A stretch of 64,000 nt of DNA from Burhinus oedicnemus (GCA_008921705.1 VFFE01007738.1:2039732-2103731); one strand, 5' to 3'. Positions 1 through 13,645 are shown, numbered from the stretch's first letter. A program made the numbers and translations. Notes: generated from the letters alone by a model not told the origin.

Positions 1-3000
1 TCTGCTTGAATCAGCAAGAAAAAATACATTTGGCATACTATGTGGTGAAGGGTGGAGGGAGGGGTTCAATCACATTCCTGTTTGCTCCTTTATCACAACA
101 TGTCTCCACGACCTGTCACAATAGAGGATAGCCCTCCAGCAGCCTGTGCGGAGGAGATCAGCCTCACCTCAATTTTGTTTTAACAGCAGATGTTTATGTA
201 AACAGTCACTGAAATCCAAGAGTCGGACTTAATATGTAGTTATCCTCGAACAGCAGGGTACCCACTGTTACACAAGAGAAACTGTACACAGTAACCCAGC
301 GGTTAATTACCGATGGACTTTCCAAACCTCCATGCTCTCTCCCGTGAAGTTTCCTGGCGTGCAGGTATCTCAGGGCTGGGCACTGCTGGCAATTGCTGCA
401 GCTTCTGTTGACATTTACTTCCGCATTTCCCACCGGCATTCCTCAAACGTGAAGAAACGAAGCTGCAGCGCAAGAAGTGGTAACGCAACTTCAGTGGTTC
501 CAGATTTCCTTTTGGCTGGGAAGCTGAGCCACTGCTCCTGCCGGAGCTGTGACGCAGACATCCCGCCAGCGTCCTTGCTTTTCCCAGTCCTCTGCAATTC
601 CACATCTCGCTGCCTGGGCATTGTCCCCCCATGCCACACATGACCTGTCAGGCATGAGCTCGGTGCGGCTGGCAGCAGCATGGCATTGCTGCCCGAAGCC
701 TTCGGTGCCGGCAGCCTTGTGGTGAGCATCAGTGCCCCTGGACGTGGCAGGAGCAGTGACCCTCTGAGTCAGTCCCCAAACTATGATTGCGTTCCAGGGT
801 ATCAGGAAGCTGGAAAAATGAGGCACAGCTCAGAGATCCTGCTGTGCTCTTTGTGAGAGGTAAAAGGTGTAAATTCCAGTCTTGGTTTACTTCTCATTTT
901 CAAAACAAATTTTTGCCAAAATTGCCATTGAAATTCTGCAGGAATCTTTAAAGTTACTTTTCCTACAAATTTATACTCTGCTACATACACCCAATAAAAA
1001 TCTGGTTTCTTCTGGACACACAAGATCAGGGCTGAGGTGTGAGGCAGGCAGAAGATAAGGGGTGAGGGCTACATATTTTGTAAAGCCACACTTATATTGG
1101 AGTGAAGGTAGAGAAGACCAAAATGCAGCATTAAGTTAAGGTACAGTATAGCAGGTGGCTCAGAAAGAAGAACCTCTGAAGTTGTGCTCTTACATGCCAT
1201 AACACTGTGGCTGTGTCGAGGTTTGTACCCTGGGTGCCATGAGAGGCAAAGTACTCTTTATCAAAGTTTGTTTCCTATTTCAAGCCAAGCCACATTGCTG
1301 AGAAGCAAAGTTTTTTTATTTTAATGGCACTATAGTTCTGCGAGGTTCATTATCTATAAAGAAACAAGAGAAAGCTATTGCCCCTGGGAGTTGACAGCGT
1401 ACTTGGGTGGTTTGACATCTTTTCTTAAGCAGTGTGCAAACTGTAAGTGTACGGGGAGCACAACAGGAGGGGGAAGGTGCTTATGTGAATCCCATTATCA
1501 CCACATCGTTAGGGCCGAAGCACCCTCTGTGAGGCTGGCAGGTGATGCTGCAGCAGCCTGAAGTGCTGGTGTTACGGACGGCATAGGTGTCTGATGTGTC
1601 TGTGCATAAACAGTTTGTTTTGGCTGGAAGAACCAAACACAACTAATAAATTAGGTGATTCAGCTCTTCCCTTTTGTCCATGGTGGAGCTGCATCGTGTC
1701 GTGAAGTGCTGGAGGTCATGATGCAGCTGAGGCAGGGCAAGGCGTGCAAGTATTTATCAGTGTGACTTTTATGTTTAGGAACTGTTGACGAGGATAAGCC
1801 ATTTTTAATAATCATGGGAAAGCACCCTTGCCAAATGGCCTGGGAATGGTCCTTTTGCTGTCCCCTCCTCCCCAGCCACCTCCTCATGGTGGGCTGACCT
1901 CCTTCCATGTCGTGCACCCCAATTTCTGTCTCCTCTGGATTTTTTTTGCCCAAGATTTTCTAAGGCCCAAGATTTGTGTGCAAGAAAGTTGCACTTGCTG
2001 TTTCTGAGGAGGCAGCAATTTAATTCGCTGTACACCCTATCGCCCTGCCACTCCCAGCACGCACTTACAGCGGGACCTTCGATGTAAAGGGCTTTTATGT
2101 AGCCTGGCTGCCATTAGGCAGGATGTCAATGGGCAACCGTAGACCTGTGTGTTATGGGTGCAAGCAGCCATTCAGCTTTGAAATCTGAGCACAGAGGGTT
2201 TGGGAAGACACAACGAGGTGCAGCTTGATCTCTCCTCAACAAAGCATACTGTCCTTCTCCAAGGGAGCCTGACCTATTTTCTTTTTATATTATGCCTTTT
2301 TGAAAACCTCTGGCAGCCCTTTCTTGCAAGCGCTGGGTCACTGACTCAAAACGTCGTCAGTCTTAGAGGAAACTTTCTATGAGTAAGATGTTAGGCAGCT
2401 GTCAGAGAAAATCTGAGATCCCAGTGCTGTGGATCCAACACTCAGTTTTGAACTGGAGACATTTCACCCTGACTCTGGGAAAAAACTATCTCATCAGATA
2501 GCTGCAGACTCTTGCTCCCTCTGCCCAAAGCAATCAGGGTTGGTGCAAAAGTACCTGCACCCTCAGGAGGAACACAGTGTTGTCCAGAAAAAAGGGGCAG
2601 GCTGCCGAGCATCACTCCCAGCGCATGTGCATGCCGTTACCGTGGCAGACACTGCAGGAGCAAGGGTGAGGGCACAGGCTCAGCTAGGCAGCGTGGTGAG
2701 CTGTACTGTAAGATTTGGAAAATGTGGCAAATTTTGCGTTGCAGATGTTTTCACACACCTCGGCGCTTTGGGGATCCAGCGGAGATCAAAGCTGTTTCTG
2801 CAACCCTCCTGGCTCAGCCGCAGCCTGAACCTCCTGCAAGGTCTTTCCACAAGACCGGTCTTGCCAGCAGGTCTTCGGGTAGGAACAGGCTGAACTTTGG
2901 GATATCTGGGGAAAATTGAACCTTTTGATAGTCAGTGCTCAACTAATTCCTGATGAAGAACAATGATAAATACTGTTACGGCAGTCTGCCACCCTGCCCT

Positions 3001-6000
3001 GGAAAAACAGGAAAGTCTGTGCATGGCTGCCCTGATAAACACACACACAAAGGCTGGATTCTAGCAGGGAGCGTGCCAGTTCTTGGCAGTGTGGTTCAGG
3101 AAGGCAAGATACCCTCTGTCACTCATAGGAGTGGGGGGATTATTGCTGTGCATCTTTCTTGAACTCTTCTTGTGACTGTCTCGATTTCATTGCTCTTATT
3201 TCCTTTTTCCGCTGGTATTTTTGTCTCTTGCTATGTGCTTCCCAAAGCACTTCATCCAGCAAAGAGAGGAATAGGACATCTAGTTGAATAATCTGTGGTA
3301 CTACAATGAGCCAGGGTGTGGGGGGTTATCAGAGGGGTGGAGGGACCCTTGCACTGGCACAAGCCCCTTGGTAGAGGTTGTCTCTTCTGCACCCTTCTGC
3401 ATGCTATATGTAGATGCCTGGATGCTCACTGCTGTGCCACCAAAAGTACCTCCTCATACCTTTTTTTTTAACTGTTATTATTTGTCTTCCACAGCTGAGG
3501 CAAGAGGGGAGGGAAGGAAAAGTGTTAGTAGCCACTTCTGACATACGAGGTAATCCGAGTTGAAAAAGCCAGGTTTGTGGGTACTAGAATTAATGACATG
3601 TGACTTCCTACTGATTTGTCTCTTGTGGCTGGTTATTATCACAGCATCTAAGGAGGATGAAAGCTCCAATTAAAGTTTTTTCCTGTGGCTAGAGGAAATG
3701 ATACGGTTTTTCCCCCCCAGGTTTCCCCTCTGAAGTGTAGTGGGGCATGAGTGTGTCCTGCTGAAGTCAGCGCACAACGACGGCAGTTCTGTGAAAGTCC
3801 CCAGTGATCTGGAGGAAGAAAAGAATTTCTAAAACAGTCGTCTACAACAAGAGAGAGCGTCCCCATATAATCAATTGCTCTTGTAGGGAAAGCATCAGCT
3901 TAGAAACATGGGAGATAAAAGAGATCTGGAAGAGGCATCATGTACAAAGGTGCTTGGAAGGTCTGTGGATTATGGCCCCTTCTCTCCCCTCAAAAAAAGA
4001 GCAGAAGAAAGGGAAGATACCACTATAAATGCTGTTAAAATATGTTAAAATTTTAAGAAAATAAAGGCGTTTAAAACACATGAGTGCTTCAAAAGGCATG
4101 GTTACAGTGCAGGAGCTGCTCTGTGGGTTTGTATGAGTGAGGTGCCCTTTGGATACAGGTGGAGCGCGGTCAGCTGGAGCCGCCCCAGGCCAGGCTGCAG
4201 GGACGGCAGGGACGGCCTGTGGGAAGGGGTTTTGCCGCACGTCAGCTCACACGTCACCCCGCAGGGGCAAAGATGCCAGGGAGAGGTGAGATTATTACCT
4301 TGCTTCCAGCCACGGCAGCAGCTCCTGCTGTGCTCCATGTTTGCTTTGCATCAGTTGACCTCCAGGATGGTCAATATTTGCTTATCAAAGGCTTCCACTT
4401 TCTGTCATTTCAGAGCAATACCGTCCTTCCCTTGGGTATGCCCTCACACAAGGTCCCTGCTCCAATATGGCTAAAACTTAATTGTTAACTCTTTGCTCTT
4501 AGCACTATGGTGCGGATTGACCGAATTGATCAAGAAGTCCTGTAAGAAAAAACTCTGAAAGATATGAAGAGACTCTTTTTAGGAAACAAACTCACCTTGT
4601 TTTTGCTGCAATGCAAATGAAGGAAAAAACAATTTCACATTTTCCATAATTAGTTGGGATTGGAGGGGAATTAAATTTAAATAAAATCACTTGTTTACTC
4701 AGGTCTGACTCTTACCACGTCACGCTACCCCATTTGCTTTCCGTGGTATATACACACCTGTGACTCCTGCAGCTTACATTTGTTCGCGAGGTTATTTCTC
4801 ACAGCAGTGCCCTGGGTAACACTGGGAGGGAATCACAGCGACGGTCACTATACGAAATGGTGTGGACACAATCTGCTCAAGTCCCTCCCTGAACTGCCAA
4901 GTTCTTGAGGAGGACAGAAAAAACTTAGGGCTGCATTTGCTTGGAACAACATCCTTATCATCCAGAAAGGTGCTGGGTGTCAGCTGCAACCTGGAGGCCC
5001 TCTGAGAGTAGTATAAAACAATAACAATAACAATAACAATAACAGTAGTAGTAGTAGTAGTAATAGTAGTGATAGTAGTGATAGTAGTGACAGTAGTGAC
5101 CATAGTAATAGTAGTTACAGTAGTAATAGTAGTAATAGTAGTAATAATAGGAATAATAGGAATAATAGGAATAATAATAACAGACAACCTGAAGAAACCC
5201 TCTTTAGCTAAAAGCACAAAGATCAGTGCCTGGAGAAGGCGACCACCACAGTCCAAAATCATCACTTCTGGCTGGTACTTGCAGCAGACCCAAGCGGGGT
5301 CAGCTCTCAGCATCCTCCATGACAGACCCCCTGTGATGACAGGCTTTTTGCTTTTACTGGCTAATTTAGTTAACATGCATTTTTGTGTCAAGACATTGTT
5401 CTGGCTGTACCTTAATTCTAACCATATGCGTTTCGACAGGTGAACAAGCCATGAGGAGTTTCAGTGCTCTGATCAAAAAGGGCTGGTGTTTTTGGTCTGC
5501 TTTTCCTTCCCGAGTGCTTTATCTCAAAAGGCCATAAAAGCATAAACACTCAGGAATTGAGGTTTGTTGTCTTGTCCATCAAAGAACACACACTGGTTGA
5601 GAACAGGGGTCTATGTGCTTCATCATAAGCGTAGCTTTTAACTCAAGCTCTCGGCTAATTCTCTTAATTAGTGTGGTCACAAAGAGATCAATGAGCAGGC
5701 ACAATTCCAGCTGGCGGCAGCAAAGGATGAATCCACATAAGCCCTCTTTGATTTGTATAAAACTTTAGCGTTGGTTGTGGGAATCACTGTCCTCCTATTT
5801 TAACATTTCTCTTAGCAACACCTGGAATAAAACACCTGCAAAAGGCAAGGAGACAGTGTTTCTTTTCTTTTCTTTTTTTTTCAATGTTGCTAGCAGAATT
5901 TGTTGATGTGCAGTGGGAGTAGGATGGAAGGAAAAGGGAGGGGAACACACCCCTAACCAGCAAAAAAAACCCTCAAACCAAAAATACTTACCTTAAGCAT

Positions 6001-8371
6001 GCTTTTGGTGACAGGTCGCTGATGTACGAAGCGGTTGAGCAGAGGATCAGGAAAACAGAAGTGCAGCGCAGATTCCGCTATTCATTGGAAAAGTTGGTTA
6101 TCCAAAATGTGAACTGAGACAGTGAGCAGTGAGCGAAAACACCTTTCTATGAACAGTGATTTGCAGAAACTGAAGATAAAATGCCATATTTCTGGAAGGC
6201 ACATCTGATATCCTGCTTGTAGGTAACTGTAGTACATGGAAGGATTATGCATCTTTTTGGATAATCATTCTGAAGCATCTGTTTATGGAAGGTGCTGACT
6301 GATAGGCTTTGAAGCTAGAAATCTCCTACTTAGTAACCCGTCTGCTTCCCCACCGTGCTTACCAATACAACTCCTACCGTTTTCGAAGATGAAAGATGAA
6401 AAGATGTCTGTTCTCCACATCCCTTTGGCCTCTGGCCCCTTCACTGAGATCTGCGGCATAAAGAGCTCAGCTGAGGCAACGCTGGGTCCCTCTGAGCCAT
6501 CTCCTTCTCTGCTGTCATCCCAGCTGCCTGACACGCAGGTGGCAGCTCCACTTTGCCTTTACTTGAGTATTTTTCACTCTTGTGCCCCTTAACTGTCAGT
6601 GCGTTGGATGCCCCATGTACAATTTACAAGAAGGGAGGATGAGATGGTCTCATCCTCCTTCTCCTCTAGGGCAAGCTTTTTAGGAGAAGAGCAGACAGGC
6701 AGTGCCCAAGAGACTGTGGTCAGTGGCATGCCGTAACCACCTTCTCAGTAGTCCAAGCCAGAGTGTCTTTGTTTGTGCTGTCTTCCACTCAGGACAGTTT
6801 TGGCTGGAGCCACCCCGTGGTCTGTCCTGTGCACACCTTCCTGGTGCAATGAGTTAGAGGTGCTTCTGAAATACTTTGTGGTGTGTTGCCTCACCCAAGG
6901 ACCTCGGTGCTTTGGAGGTCAACTTCTACAAGTGCTGATCCTCTATCAATATCTGACCTGTTTCCCTTATTTTCATACCATTAAGGTTCCCATGGTCTTT
7001 AGATCTGGTCTCTGGCATGGATGTTGAACATCCCAATGGGGACCTGTGACTGCATGAGACTTGGTCTCTTCTGTTTTTGCAGACTTTAAAGAATTTTGTA
7101 ACTGCAACAAGAGCGTGGCTACGGCCACAGCCGAGTTACTGATAGGAGCAAATGAACAGGTCCCATGTAATGAGAGCATGTGCCTGCAATAACCTGCTCC
7201 TTAGCTGCCTGTGGTGGCATGGCATTTGTAAGAGTGAGACATGAGCAACTGGCCACTCTGGCCATACCATGATGCTGATCTGGGATGCCAGCAAAACTTC
7301 TGAGTTGGGAAACACTTCCAGATGCACTTCTGGTCCCTTTCTGCCAGACAGCTAGGAAGGTGCTTTCACTGGGAAAGCACACAGCAAGCCTGCTCTGAAA
7401 CGTGACCATTGTTCCCACACATCACACCATTGTTTTGGTTGTCAACAGGCCTTGAAAGGCGCTAGAAAGGACAACTTTGTGTGTATCGCTCCACAATTGT
7501 GTACATTATCTGCATTTGCTCCTTACAGCACTGCAAGATGACCTAGGGGCCACCTTACTTTTGCTTCTCTTGAAGGACTTGCTTTGTCCTTTGTCTCCTG
7601 ATCTGCAAAATCATCACTAGTTTCCAGTTCCCTGTTCTGCCTGTCTCATCCTGTGCTGGTTCTCCCGGCATTATCCTGGGGGTGGAGGAGCTTTGTGAAC
7701 ATCAGCCTTTTTGCATTTCTCATTGTCTGTTGCCCTTTTTCAGTAGTATGGGAGGCAATAGGCATTTCAGCCAAGCATACTTTTAAGACTGTTTTATCTT
7801 ATCTTCGCTGCCACTGCTGTAAATCTGCGACAATCTGCCTGTTGTCTTCTTCCCAAAAGCTTGTACGGTGAAATTTTGACCATGCTGTGGCAAAAATGTG
7901 CAACTGCAAGTGATTTATTGTGGGAAGGGCTGGCTGGCTGGTTAGAAACTATGTGGTGGAATGGCATTAGGTTTGCTGCAGATCACAGTGGTAACAGCTG
8001 GCATCTTGTTTCTGGGGTTGTGACATGGTATTCTGGGCATGGTTTGTGCCCATTTCACAGCAGCAGTAGCTAAGGAAGCTCTGTTAGTGCAAAGCAAGTA
8101 ACGCAGTAGTTGCTGTCCTTATCAGTCTCATATGGAAGAAGACCACAGTTTCTCTTAGAAAATGCTGCAGAAAGTGTTGTCGTCATGAAGGCAGATGAGT
8201 CAGCCAGTCCTGCTCTGCCCCAGAAGCCTCAGATTGCAAGACAAAGAAGACAAACCTCTAAGGCAGCGATGCTTCACTCAAGTAGAGTGGGCTGTTTGGA
8301 CTGGAAGACTGAGTTCTGGTCAAAGCTTTATTTTTACAGGATTGTAGTGAATTAGTCACCAACAATGCTGA
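1..8371. other. Intergenic region downstream of ELL2, no gene recognised
   Basis: I see no exon with recognisable homology, no RNA gene and no interspersed repeat apart from the microsatellite at 5.0 kb. Overlapping open frames on several strands at 0.3-0.8 and 2.4-2.9 kb reflect higher GC content, not coding. A small GC-rich, CpG-containing pocket lies at about 4.13-4.33 kb. In human the next gene on this side is GLRX; none of its exons was found. Confidence 0.7.
5016..5182 (+). repeat. Compound trinucleotide microsatellite (AAC/AAT, then AGT/AAT)
   Basis: Units of (AATAAC)n pass into (AGT)n and interrupted AGTAAT/AGTGAT repeats, then (AATAGG)n, over about 165 bp. The period of three makes long artefactual open frames on both strands (a Thr/Ile-rich frame on the minus strand, Val/Ile-rich on the plus). 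Confidence 0.95.
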
Positions 8372-10050
8372 AAGGCAGAGATTCTCCACACTTTCTTCAC
8401 CTCAGTCTTTACCAGCACTGTTGGGCCCCAGCCCTTGGGAACAACAACCCAGGTTGATGGAAACACAAACCCACCATCAGTGAAGGAAGAGGTGGTATGT
8501 GAACTGCTACAGGAGCCTGACCCTGACAAATCGATGAGCCCTGATGTTCTCCACATGAAGGTGTTAAGAGACCTGGCTGATGTCATTGTTTGACCGGTCT
8601 CCATAACCTTTGAGAAGCTGTGGAGATCAGGGGACGTCCCAGAAGACTGGAAGAAGGGTAATGTCACCCCCATCTACCAGAAGGGCTTAGAGGAGCATTC
8701 AGGAAATTATAGGCCCATCAGTCTTACTTCAGTCCCTGCGAAAGTTATGGAACAAATCCTCCTGGGGGCTATTGCAAGTCAAATGAAGCATGTGACTGGG
8801 AAAAGCCAGCATGGATTCACCAAGGGCAAATCGTGCTTGACAAATCTGATCGCCTTCTACAACAAAGGAACCTGCTCTGTTGATGAGGGGTGAGCCGTGG
8901 GCATTGTCTACCTGGATTTCCCCAAGGCTTCTGACAGAGTTCCCACAGTATCCTCCTAGAGAAACTGATGCGTTACGGTCTAGACAGGGGTCTGTGTGGT
9001 GGGTGGGGAACTGGCTAAGCAGTCAATAGCTCCTTCTCAAACTGGTGACCTGTCACAAGTGGGGTCCCTCAGGGACTGATACTGGGCCCAATGCTGTTTC
9101 ATATCTTCATATGTGATCTGGATAATGGGATCAAATGTACCCTGATGAAGTTTGCTGATGATACCAAACTGAGTGGGGAAGGGGACACTTTGGAAGGGAG
9201 AGACACCCTGCAGGAAGACCTGGATAGGCTGGAAGAGTGGGCTAACAAGAACCTTATGATATTCAACTAAGTGCTTAGAGACATGGTTTAGTGGCAGACC
9301 TGGTAGAGTAGGGTCAATGGTTGGACTAGATGATCTTAAAGGCCTTTTCCAACCGAAACGATCCTATAAGTCTATGAAAGAAAAGTGTAAACTCTCGTAC
9401 CTGGGAAAACACAGTGCAGGAGTGCAGCACAGGCTGGGACATACGCAGCTGGGGACCAGCTCTGTGGAGAGGGACCTGGGGTTCCTGGTGGACAAGCAGC
9501 TCAATATGAGTGAACAGCATGCTGTTGCAGCAATGAAAGCCAACAGGGTGCTTGGTTGCATCAACAAGGACATCACCAGCAGAGATAAAGAAGTCATTAC
9601 CCCACTCTACTCAGCGCTGGTCAGGTCACACCTGGAATACTGTGTTCAGTTTTGGTCCCCACTATATAAAAAAGCTGTGGCCAGGCTGGAGAGGTCCAGA
9701 GAAGGGCCACCAAGATGATCCAAGGACTGAGAAGTCTGCCATATGAGGAAAGGCTGAGAGAACTGGGTTTGTTCAGCCTCAAGAAAAGAAGCCTTAGGGG
9801 ATACCATCTCACCACGTTCCAGTATTTAAAGGATGGCTACAAAGAACATGGAGACTCCCTTTTTACAAGGAGTCACATGGAAAAGACAAGGGATGATGGG
9901 TACAAGTTACTTATGGGGAGGGTCCAATGGGACACAAGAGGAAAATGTTTCCCAATGAGAACAATCCGCCATTAGAATAATCTTCCCAGGGAAGTGGTGG
10001 ATTCCCCAATATTAGACACTTTTAAAATTCATCTGGACAGGCTGCTGGTG
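8372..10050 (+). mobile_element. CR1 LINE, degraded 3' portion of the reverse transcriptase ORF
   Basis: This is a non-LTR retrotransposon fragment. From 8372 it reads KAEILHTFFTSVFTS in frame 2, then VPEDWKKGNVTPIY, GNYRPISLTSVP, GKSQHGFTKGKSCLTNLIAF and YLDF (tac at 8909). It continues in frame 1 with SGVPQG (9058) and the catalytic FADD (9151-9162). The C-terminal part includes [16 protein letters not shown] and [18 protein letters not shown]. It is dead: TGA stops at 8591 and 8891, a frameshift between about 8920 and 9058, an insertion at about 9269-9376, and a 1-bp deletion near 9692. The 3' UTR is lost or unrecognisable after about 10050. Nearly all the 5' half is absent, as is typical of 5'-truncated CR1. 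Confidence 0.93.
9269..9376 (+). mobile_element. Nested CR1 3'-end insertion within the older CR1
   Basis: About 108 bp of CR1 3' UTR (gacatggtttagtgg, then ggttggactagatgatctta, ending near tcctataagtctatg) interrupts the coding frame of the host CR1. It sits between codons for NLMIFN and KEKCKL. Removing it would rejoin the frame. It has the same orientation as its host and no obvious target duplication, as is usual for CR1. Confidence 0.85.
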
Positions 10051-10093
10051 TTTTTAGTTTGGTTTTTAGGGATCTGGATCAAAATGATAGCCA

Positions 10094-10133
10094 GAAATGC
10101 ATGGAAATGCATGGAAGTATGTGGAAATCATGT
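10094..10133 (+). repeat. Short 10-bp tandem repeat
   Basis: Two perfect copies of GAAATGCATG are followed by GAAGTATGTG and GAAATCATGT, about four units in all. The repeat lies just after the degraded end of the CR1 element. Confidence 0.6.
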
Positions 10134-10443
10134 ATTCTAAAACAGTTTATGGACACAGTGAAATGTGAAGCAGAATGGGGATACCTCCTTGTAAACCTGT
10201 ACCCATCCATCAGTTTCATATTTATAACCAGCAATTGACTGTTGAGGGTGATGCACCATCTTGTACCAACAGTTAGCGAGCAAGAGATAAGCAATTTTTG
10301 TTGAAGAGAAAGCCCTGGTGATCCAGCTAACAGCCAGACCTGAGACAGTGCTGCCGTTTCTTCCCCCATGCAGTGTGCATGCATCAGCAGGGGAAAAGCC
10401 CTGTGGCTTGTGAGAGCTCCCCAGACACTTGCATTTGTTGGTT

Positions 10444-10632
10444 ATCATAGAATCATGGAATCGTTTTGGTTGGAAGGGACCTTTAAGATCATCGAGTCCA
10501 ACCACGAACACAACACTGCCCAAACCACCACTAAGCCATGTCCCTCAGCACTGCGTCTACTCGTCTCTCTTAAATACCTCCAGGGATGGTGATTCTACCA
10601 CTTCCCTGGGCAGCCTGTTCCAGTGCTTGAAG
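10444..10632 (-). mobile_element. CR1 3'-end fragment
   Basis: The plus strand reads the reverse complement of a CR1 3' end: 'atcatagaatcatgg', 'ggttggaagggacc', 'agatcatcgagtccaacc', then 'ctgggcagcctgttccagtg'. About 190 bp remain, 5'-truncated. It lies between the degraded CR1 and the 3' end of ELL2. Confidence 0.9.
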
Positions 10633-11188
10633 TGTTTTGCTAGGGCTATGCTCTGTGCTTTGTAATAAAGCAGCGCAGACAGGAGTCCAAAACTTGGAAG
10701 AGTGAGAAAAACAAGAAATGCAATTTAGCACATGAATGTTTTGCTCTTTTAGAAGTCAGGCCCAGCGCTCATCTGCCAGCGTAGGAAAAGGAAGTGAAAG
10801 AGGCAGGATATTGTACTTGAGGTAAAAAGAGGACAACCTGCAGGGAAAATACCTACATACGTTTGCTGTCAGCTCTAACTCAAGCAGCGCCCTCAAACAG
10901 GCTGGGACAACAAATCACCTCCCGTTCGCTGGCAATCGTTTCACGCACACCGTTCCCATTTCTCCACCCACACTGCTCAGCAGCGTTCTTGCATGCTTCG
11001 TACATCAGCAGCAGGATGTACGGCGAGGCGGTGTACCACTGATGCGCCCCTTCTGCACCAGCGGAGCTCACCCTGCTCTCCCACGGTGGACCGGCAGTCC
11101 CCGCAGTGGTGTGTGCTGCACTGCTTCACTGCAGGGATGTAGGAGGACCCCCTGGCCCCCAGACAAGGAAAAACCAAAGCCTCAAGAT
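10633..11188. other. Spacer between the CR1 fragment and the ELL2 3' end
   Basis: About 550 bp with mixed GC content hold nothing beyond the U/GU-rich stretch just past the ELL2 poly(A) signal. Small open frames on the minus strand at 10.88-11.18 kb match nothing known. Confidence 0.7.
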
Positions 11189-11202
11189 TGCAAAGTCAAC
11201 AT

Positions 11203-11208
11203 TTTATT
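11203..11208 (-). terminator. ELL2: Distal poly(A) signal AATAAA of ELL2
   Basis: TTTATT on the plus strand reads AATAAA on the ELL2 strand. A CA dinucleotide at 11190-11189 lies 13-14 nt beyond it, a normal cleavage distance. A U/GU-rich stretch (ggctttggtttttccttg) follows as a plausible downstream element. Together these support the 3' end of the main transcript at about 11189. Confidence 0.8.
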
Positions 11209-13645
11209 GAACTTAAGTTGATGTAGAACAGAGGGGCAACAATGGCTCAAGTGTTCATTAACAAAACGCCCCAGGATGTTTCACGTACAGAGTCTTAATA
11301 CAGTTTGTATGGAAACAATTGAAAAAGTTGTAAAATACTCTCACAGTCAGAAAGGGGGAGTCAGAGCCCTCTTTTAAGCCTTCACGTTCACAAATATTGT
11401 TGTCCCTTAATCAATTTCATACCCTTCCCCAAAAGGTTATGCAATTGCTGGCCACATCCCTCCCCCATCAGGTACAGAAACAAGTGATAGTAAATTTATG
11501 AAAAGAACTATACTTCAAAGTAGCCATAGGTCTTTGCAGGAAACAACATTTACGTATCTAGAAAGACTGGTTGTTACAATACTATTTTAAAAAGGCTAAC
11601 AAATAAGAAAAATTACAATATCAACACTTTAACTCGATTTCTGTTTAAAACCTGTTGAAGTAACTTGCTTCCAAGACTCGTCTACGTGTTTCACAAAACA
11701 CTTCCAAAAGATTTGAGTATTTCTTTTTTTTGATAACTGACAAGGTGACTTGGAGACCTAAAAGCGGTCAAGTCAGCTGCTTCAAGTGACAGTTTAGAGC
11801 ATATCTCCAATTTAAAAAAAGATTACTTTGGGCACAGTTTTTCTCCCTCAACCCCCAGCAAGACTGGAAACCAATCCTCCTCACCTATGTTTTTTCCAGC
11901 CAACTGGAAAGAGCTATTGCCTCCCTTTCGACCTTGTATTTTTTATAAACTGTAGTGAGATTCACAGTTTCCGAAGAAGACATGCACAGTTGCCCCTTCT
12001 CTACATCAATCATTTGTGTCAGATCTGTAGTAGTGTAACCCCAGCCAAGATGCCGCCACGTGCAACGTTTGTTTCTCTGAGTGAGTGGGCCAGTTTTACA
12101 GGAAAGGCAAAAATACAGTCAGAGGCCCCACTTCAATGGGATCTCAACGTCTGCTGAACAGGAATATCAACTCCAGGGAAACGAGAGATAGGCAGGTAGA
12201 TTTACAGCACTATTTTGCAATACATATAGGCTGTCGGGTACACTTGCAAGGCTTCAGAAATGCTCAACGCAAATGGGCAAAACCTTCAATTAAGGCCTTT
12301 ACAGTAGCTTGTCAGGTCTGGCGATGGTGTGCAGTACTGGACGTCTGAAGTAGCACTAACCTCCAGCTGCAACACATACACAGCCCGTAAACCAGAGGGA
12401 GCATGCGAATACAGGTCAATGGTCAAGGTGGGGGGAAACCAGTTCATTGCACCAGGTCTCAGTTACACAGAGATAGCACTATGTGTGACCGCAACACAGC
12501 GTCCTGCAGTGGCAGTTAACGTCAGATCCAGGCACGCGGTTTGGATAAAGAGCACTGACTTGCCGACACGGGTCCCAACATCAGGAACTTCACATTATTT
12601 TAATCTGAAAAGCTGCTTTGTTTCTAGGTTGAAAGCTAACCACGCCGTGCAGTGGCAGCAGAACCGCAGCAAGTTTAACAGCCCTGGCATTTACACCTGG
12701 GCATTACTGCGTCTGCACGCTCAGGACTGAGTCTGGTTGTTAAAGCCCAGAAGAATGCAGCTCTTCAAGGGAAGCAATAGGTCTCTTCATTTTGCCATTG
12801 GAAATGTGGAGTTGGAAACAACTGCACTGATCCAAGGGACCCAAAGTCAACTCAGCCTCAAGTAAGTAACCCAAATACCACTGTCAGGCAGCAGAAAGGG
12901 ACGCACCCCGCTTGCTATTCCATCTCCACCAATGTAACGTCTTTGAACCCCGAAGTTTAAGGCAAAAATTTAATTGCTACCATTTACCTGAATGCATGTT
13001 TCTGGTTTACAGTGATACACAACAGGTTTTTTTGATGCTGGAGATAAAGTCTATTAGTGATACTACCAAAATTTTGGCAAAAATTCCAAAATCAGATTTG
13101 TAAACACAATGCTTCCCTTTTCAATTGGCAGCATTTTGAAAAGACAAACACAGTAAGACACACAAAGATGTTGGTCAATTTTGACCAAATAACCTGTGTT
13201 TTCACATGATAAAGTAAGCAATGGTTTACATCAAAATAAACCAAAAAAATGCATGAAATGAAAGTTTGTGCTGTTTGGTGATCACAGTATTTTATAGTTA
13301 AATACATCTGTTCTTTGTTATATTCCTGGCACCCAGGACAAAAATCTTTAAATATATATTTCATGTAGGCAATAGCTTCTTTGTATATCTCTCTTCAAAA
13401 AATACTTTATAGCAGTATATAAATAGGTAACCTACATGTTTCATTTTATAATCTTGCCCCAAAAGTATATATCTGTTTCATTTTTGTAAAGTATCAATTT
13501 CCCCAATATTATTAAAGCTGACAAACTATTGAAATGGAAATGCTCTCATCTTCCACAACAGAAGTAGCAATTTTATAGAAAAAACCTACAGCAACACTCA
13601 TCAGTTGTTTTAACCTGAGCATTTGGCCTACTTAAGAGTAGCAGC

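Noticed and set aside
303..826. Cluster of overlapping open frames on both strands
   Set aside because: Several frames of similar size overlap on both strands, and none has a recognisable motif.
2429..2919. Two overlapping plus-strand open frames of 154 and 135 codons
   Set aside because: They use different frames of the same DNA and resemble no known protein; no exon structure is visible.
4792..5391. 199-codon minus-strand open frame with long Thr/Ile repeats
   Set aside because: The repeats are the translated trinucleotide microsatellite; the flanks show no homology.
1..11188. GLRX or another known ELL2 neighbour downstream
   Set aside because: A search by eye for glutaredoxin motifs (CPYC, TVPRVF) found nothing on either strand.
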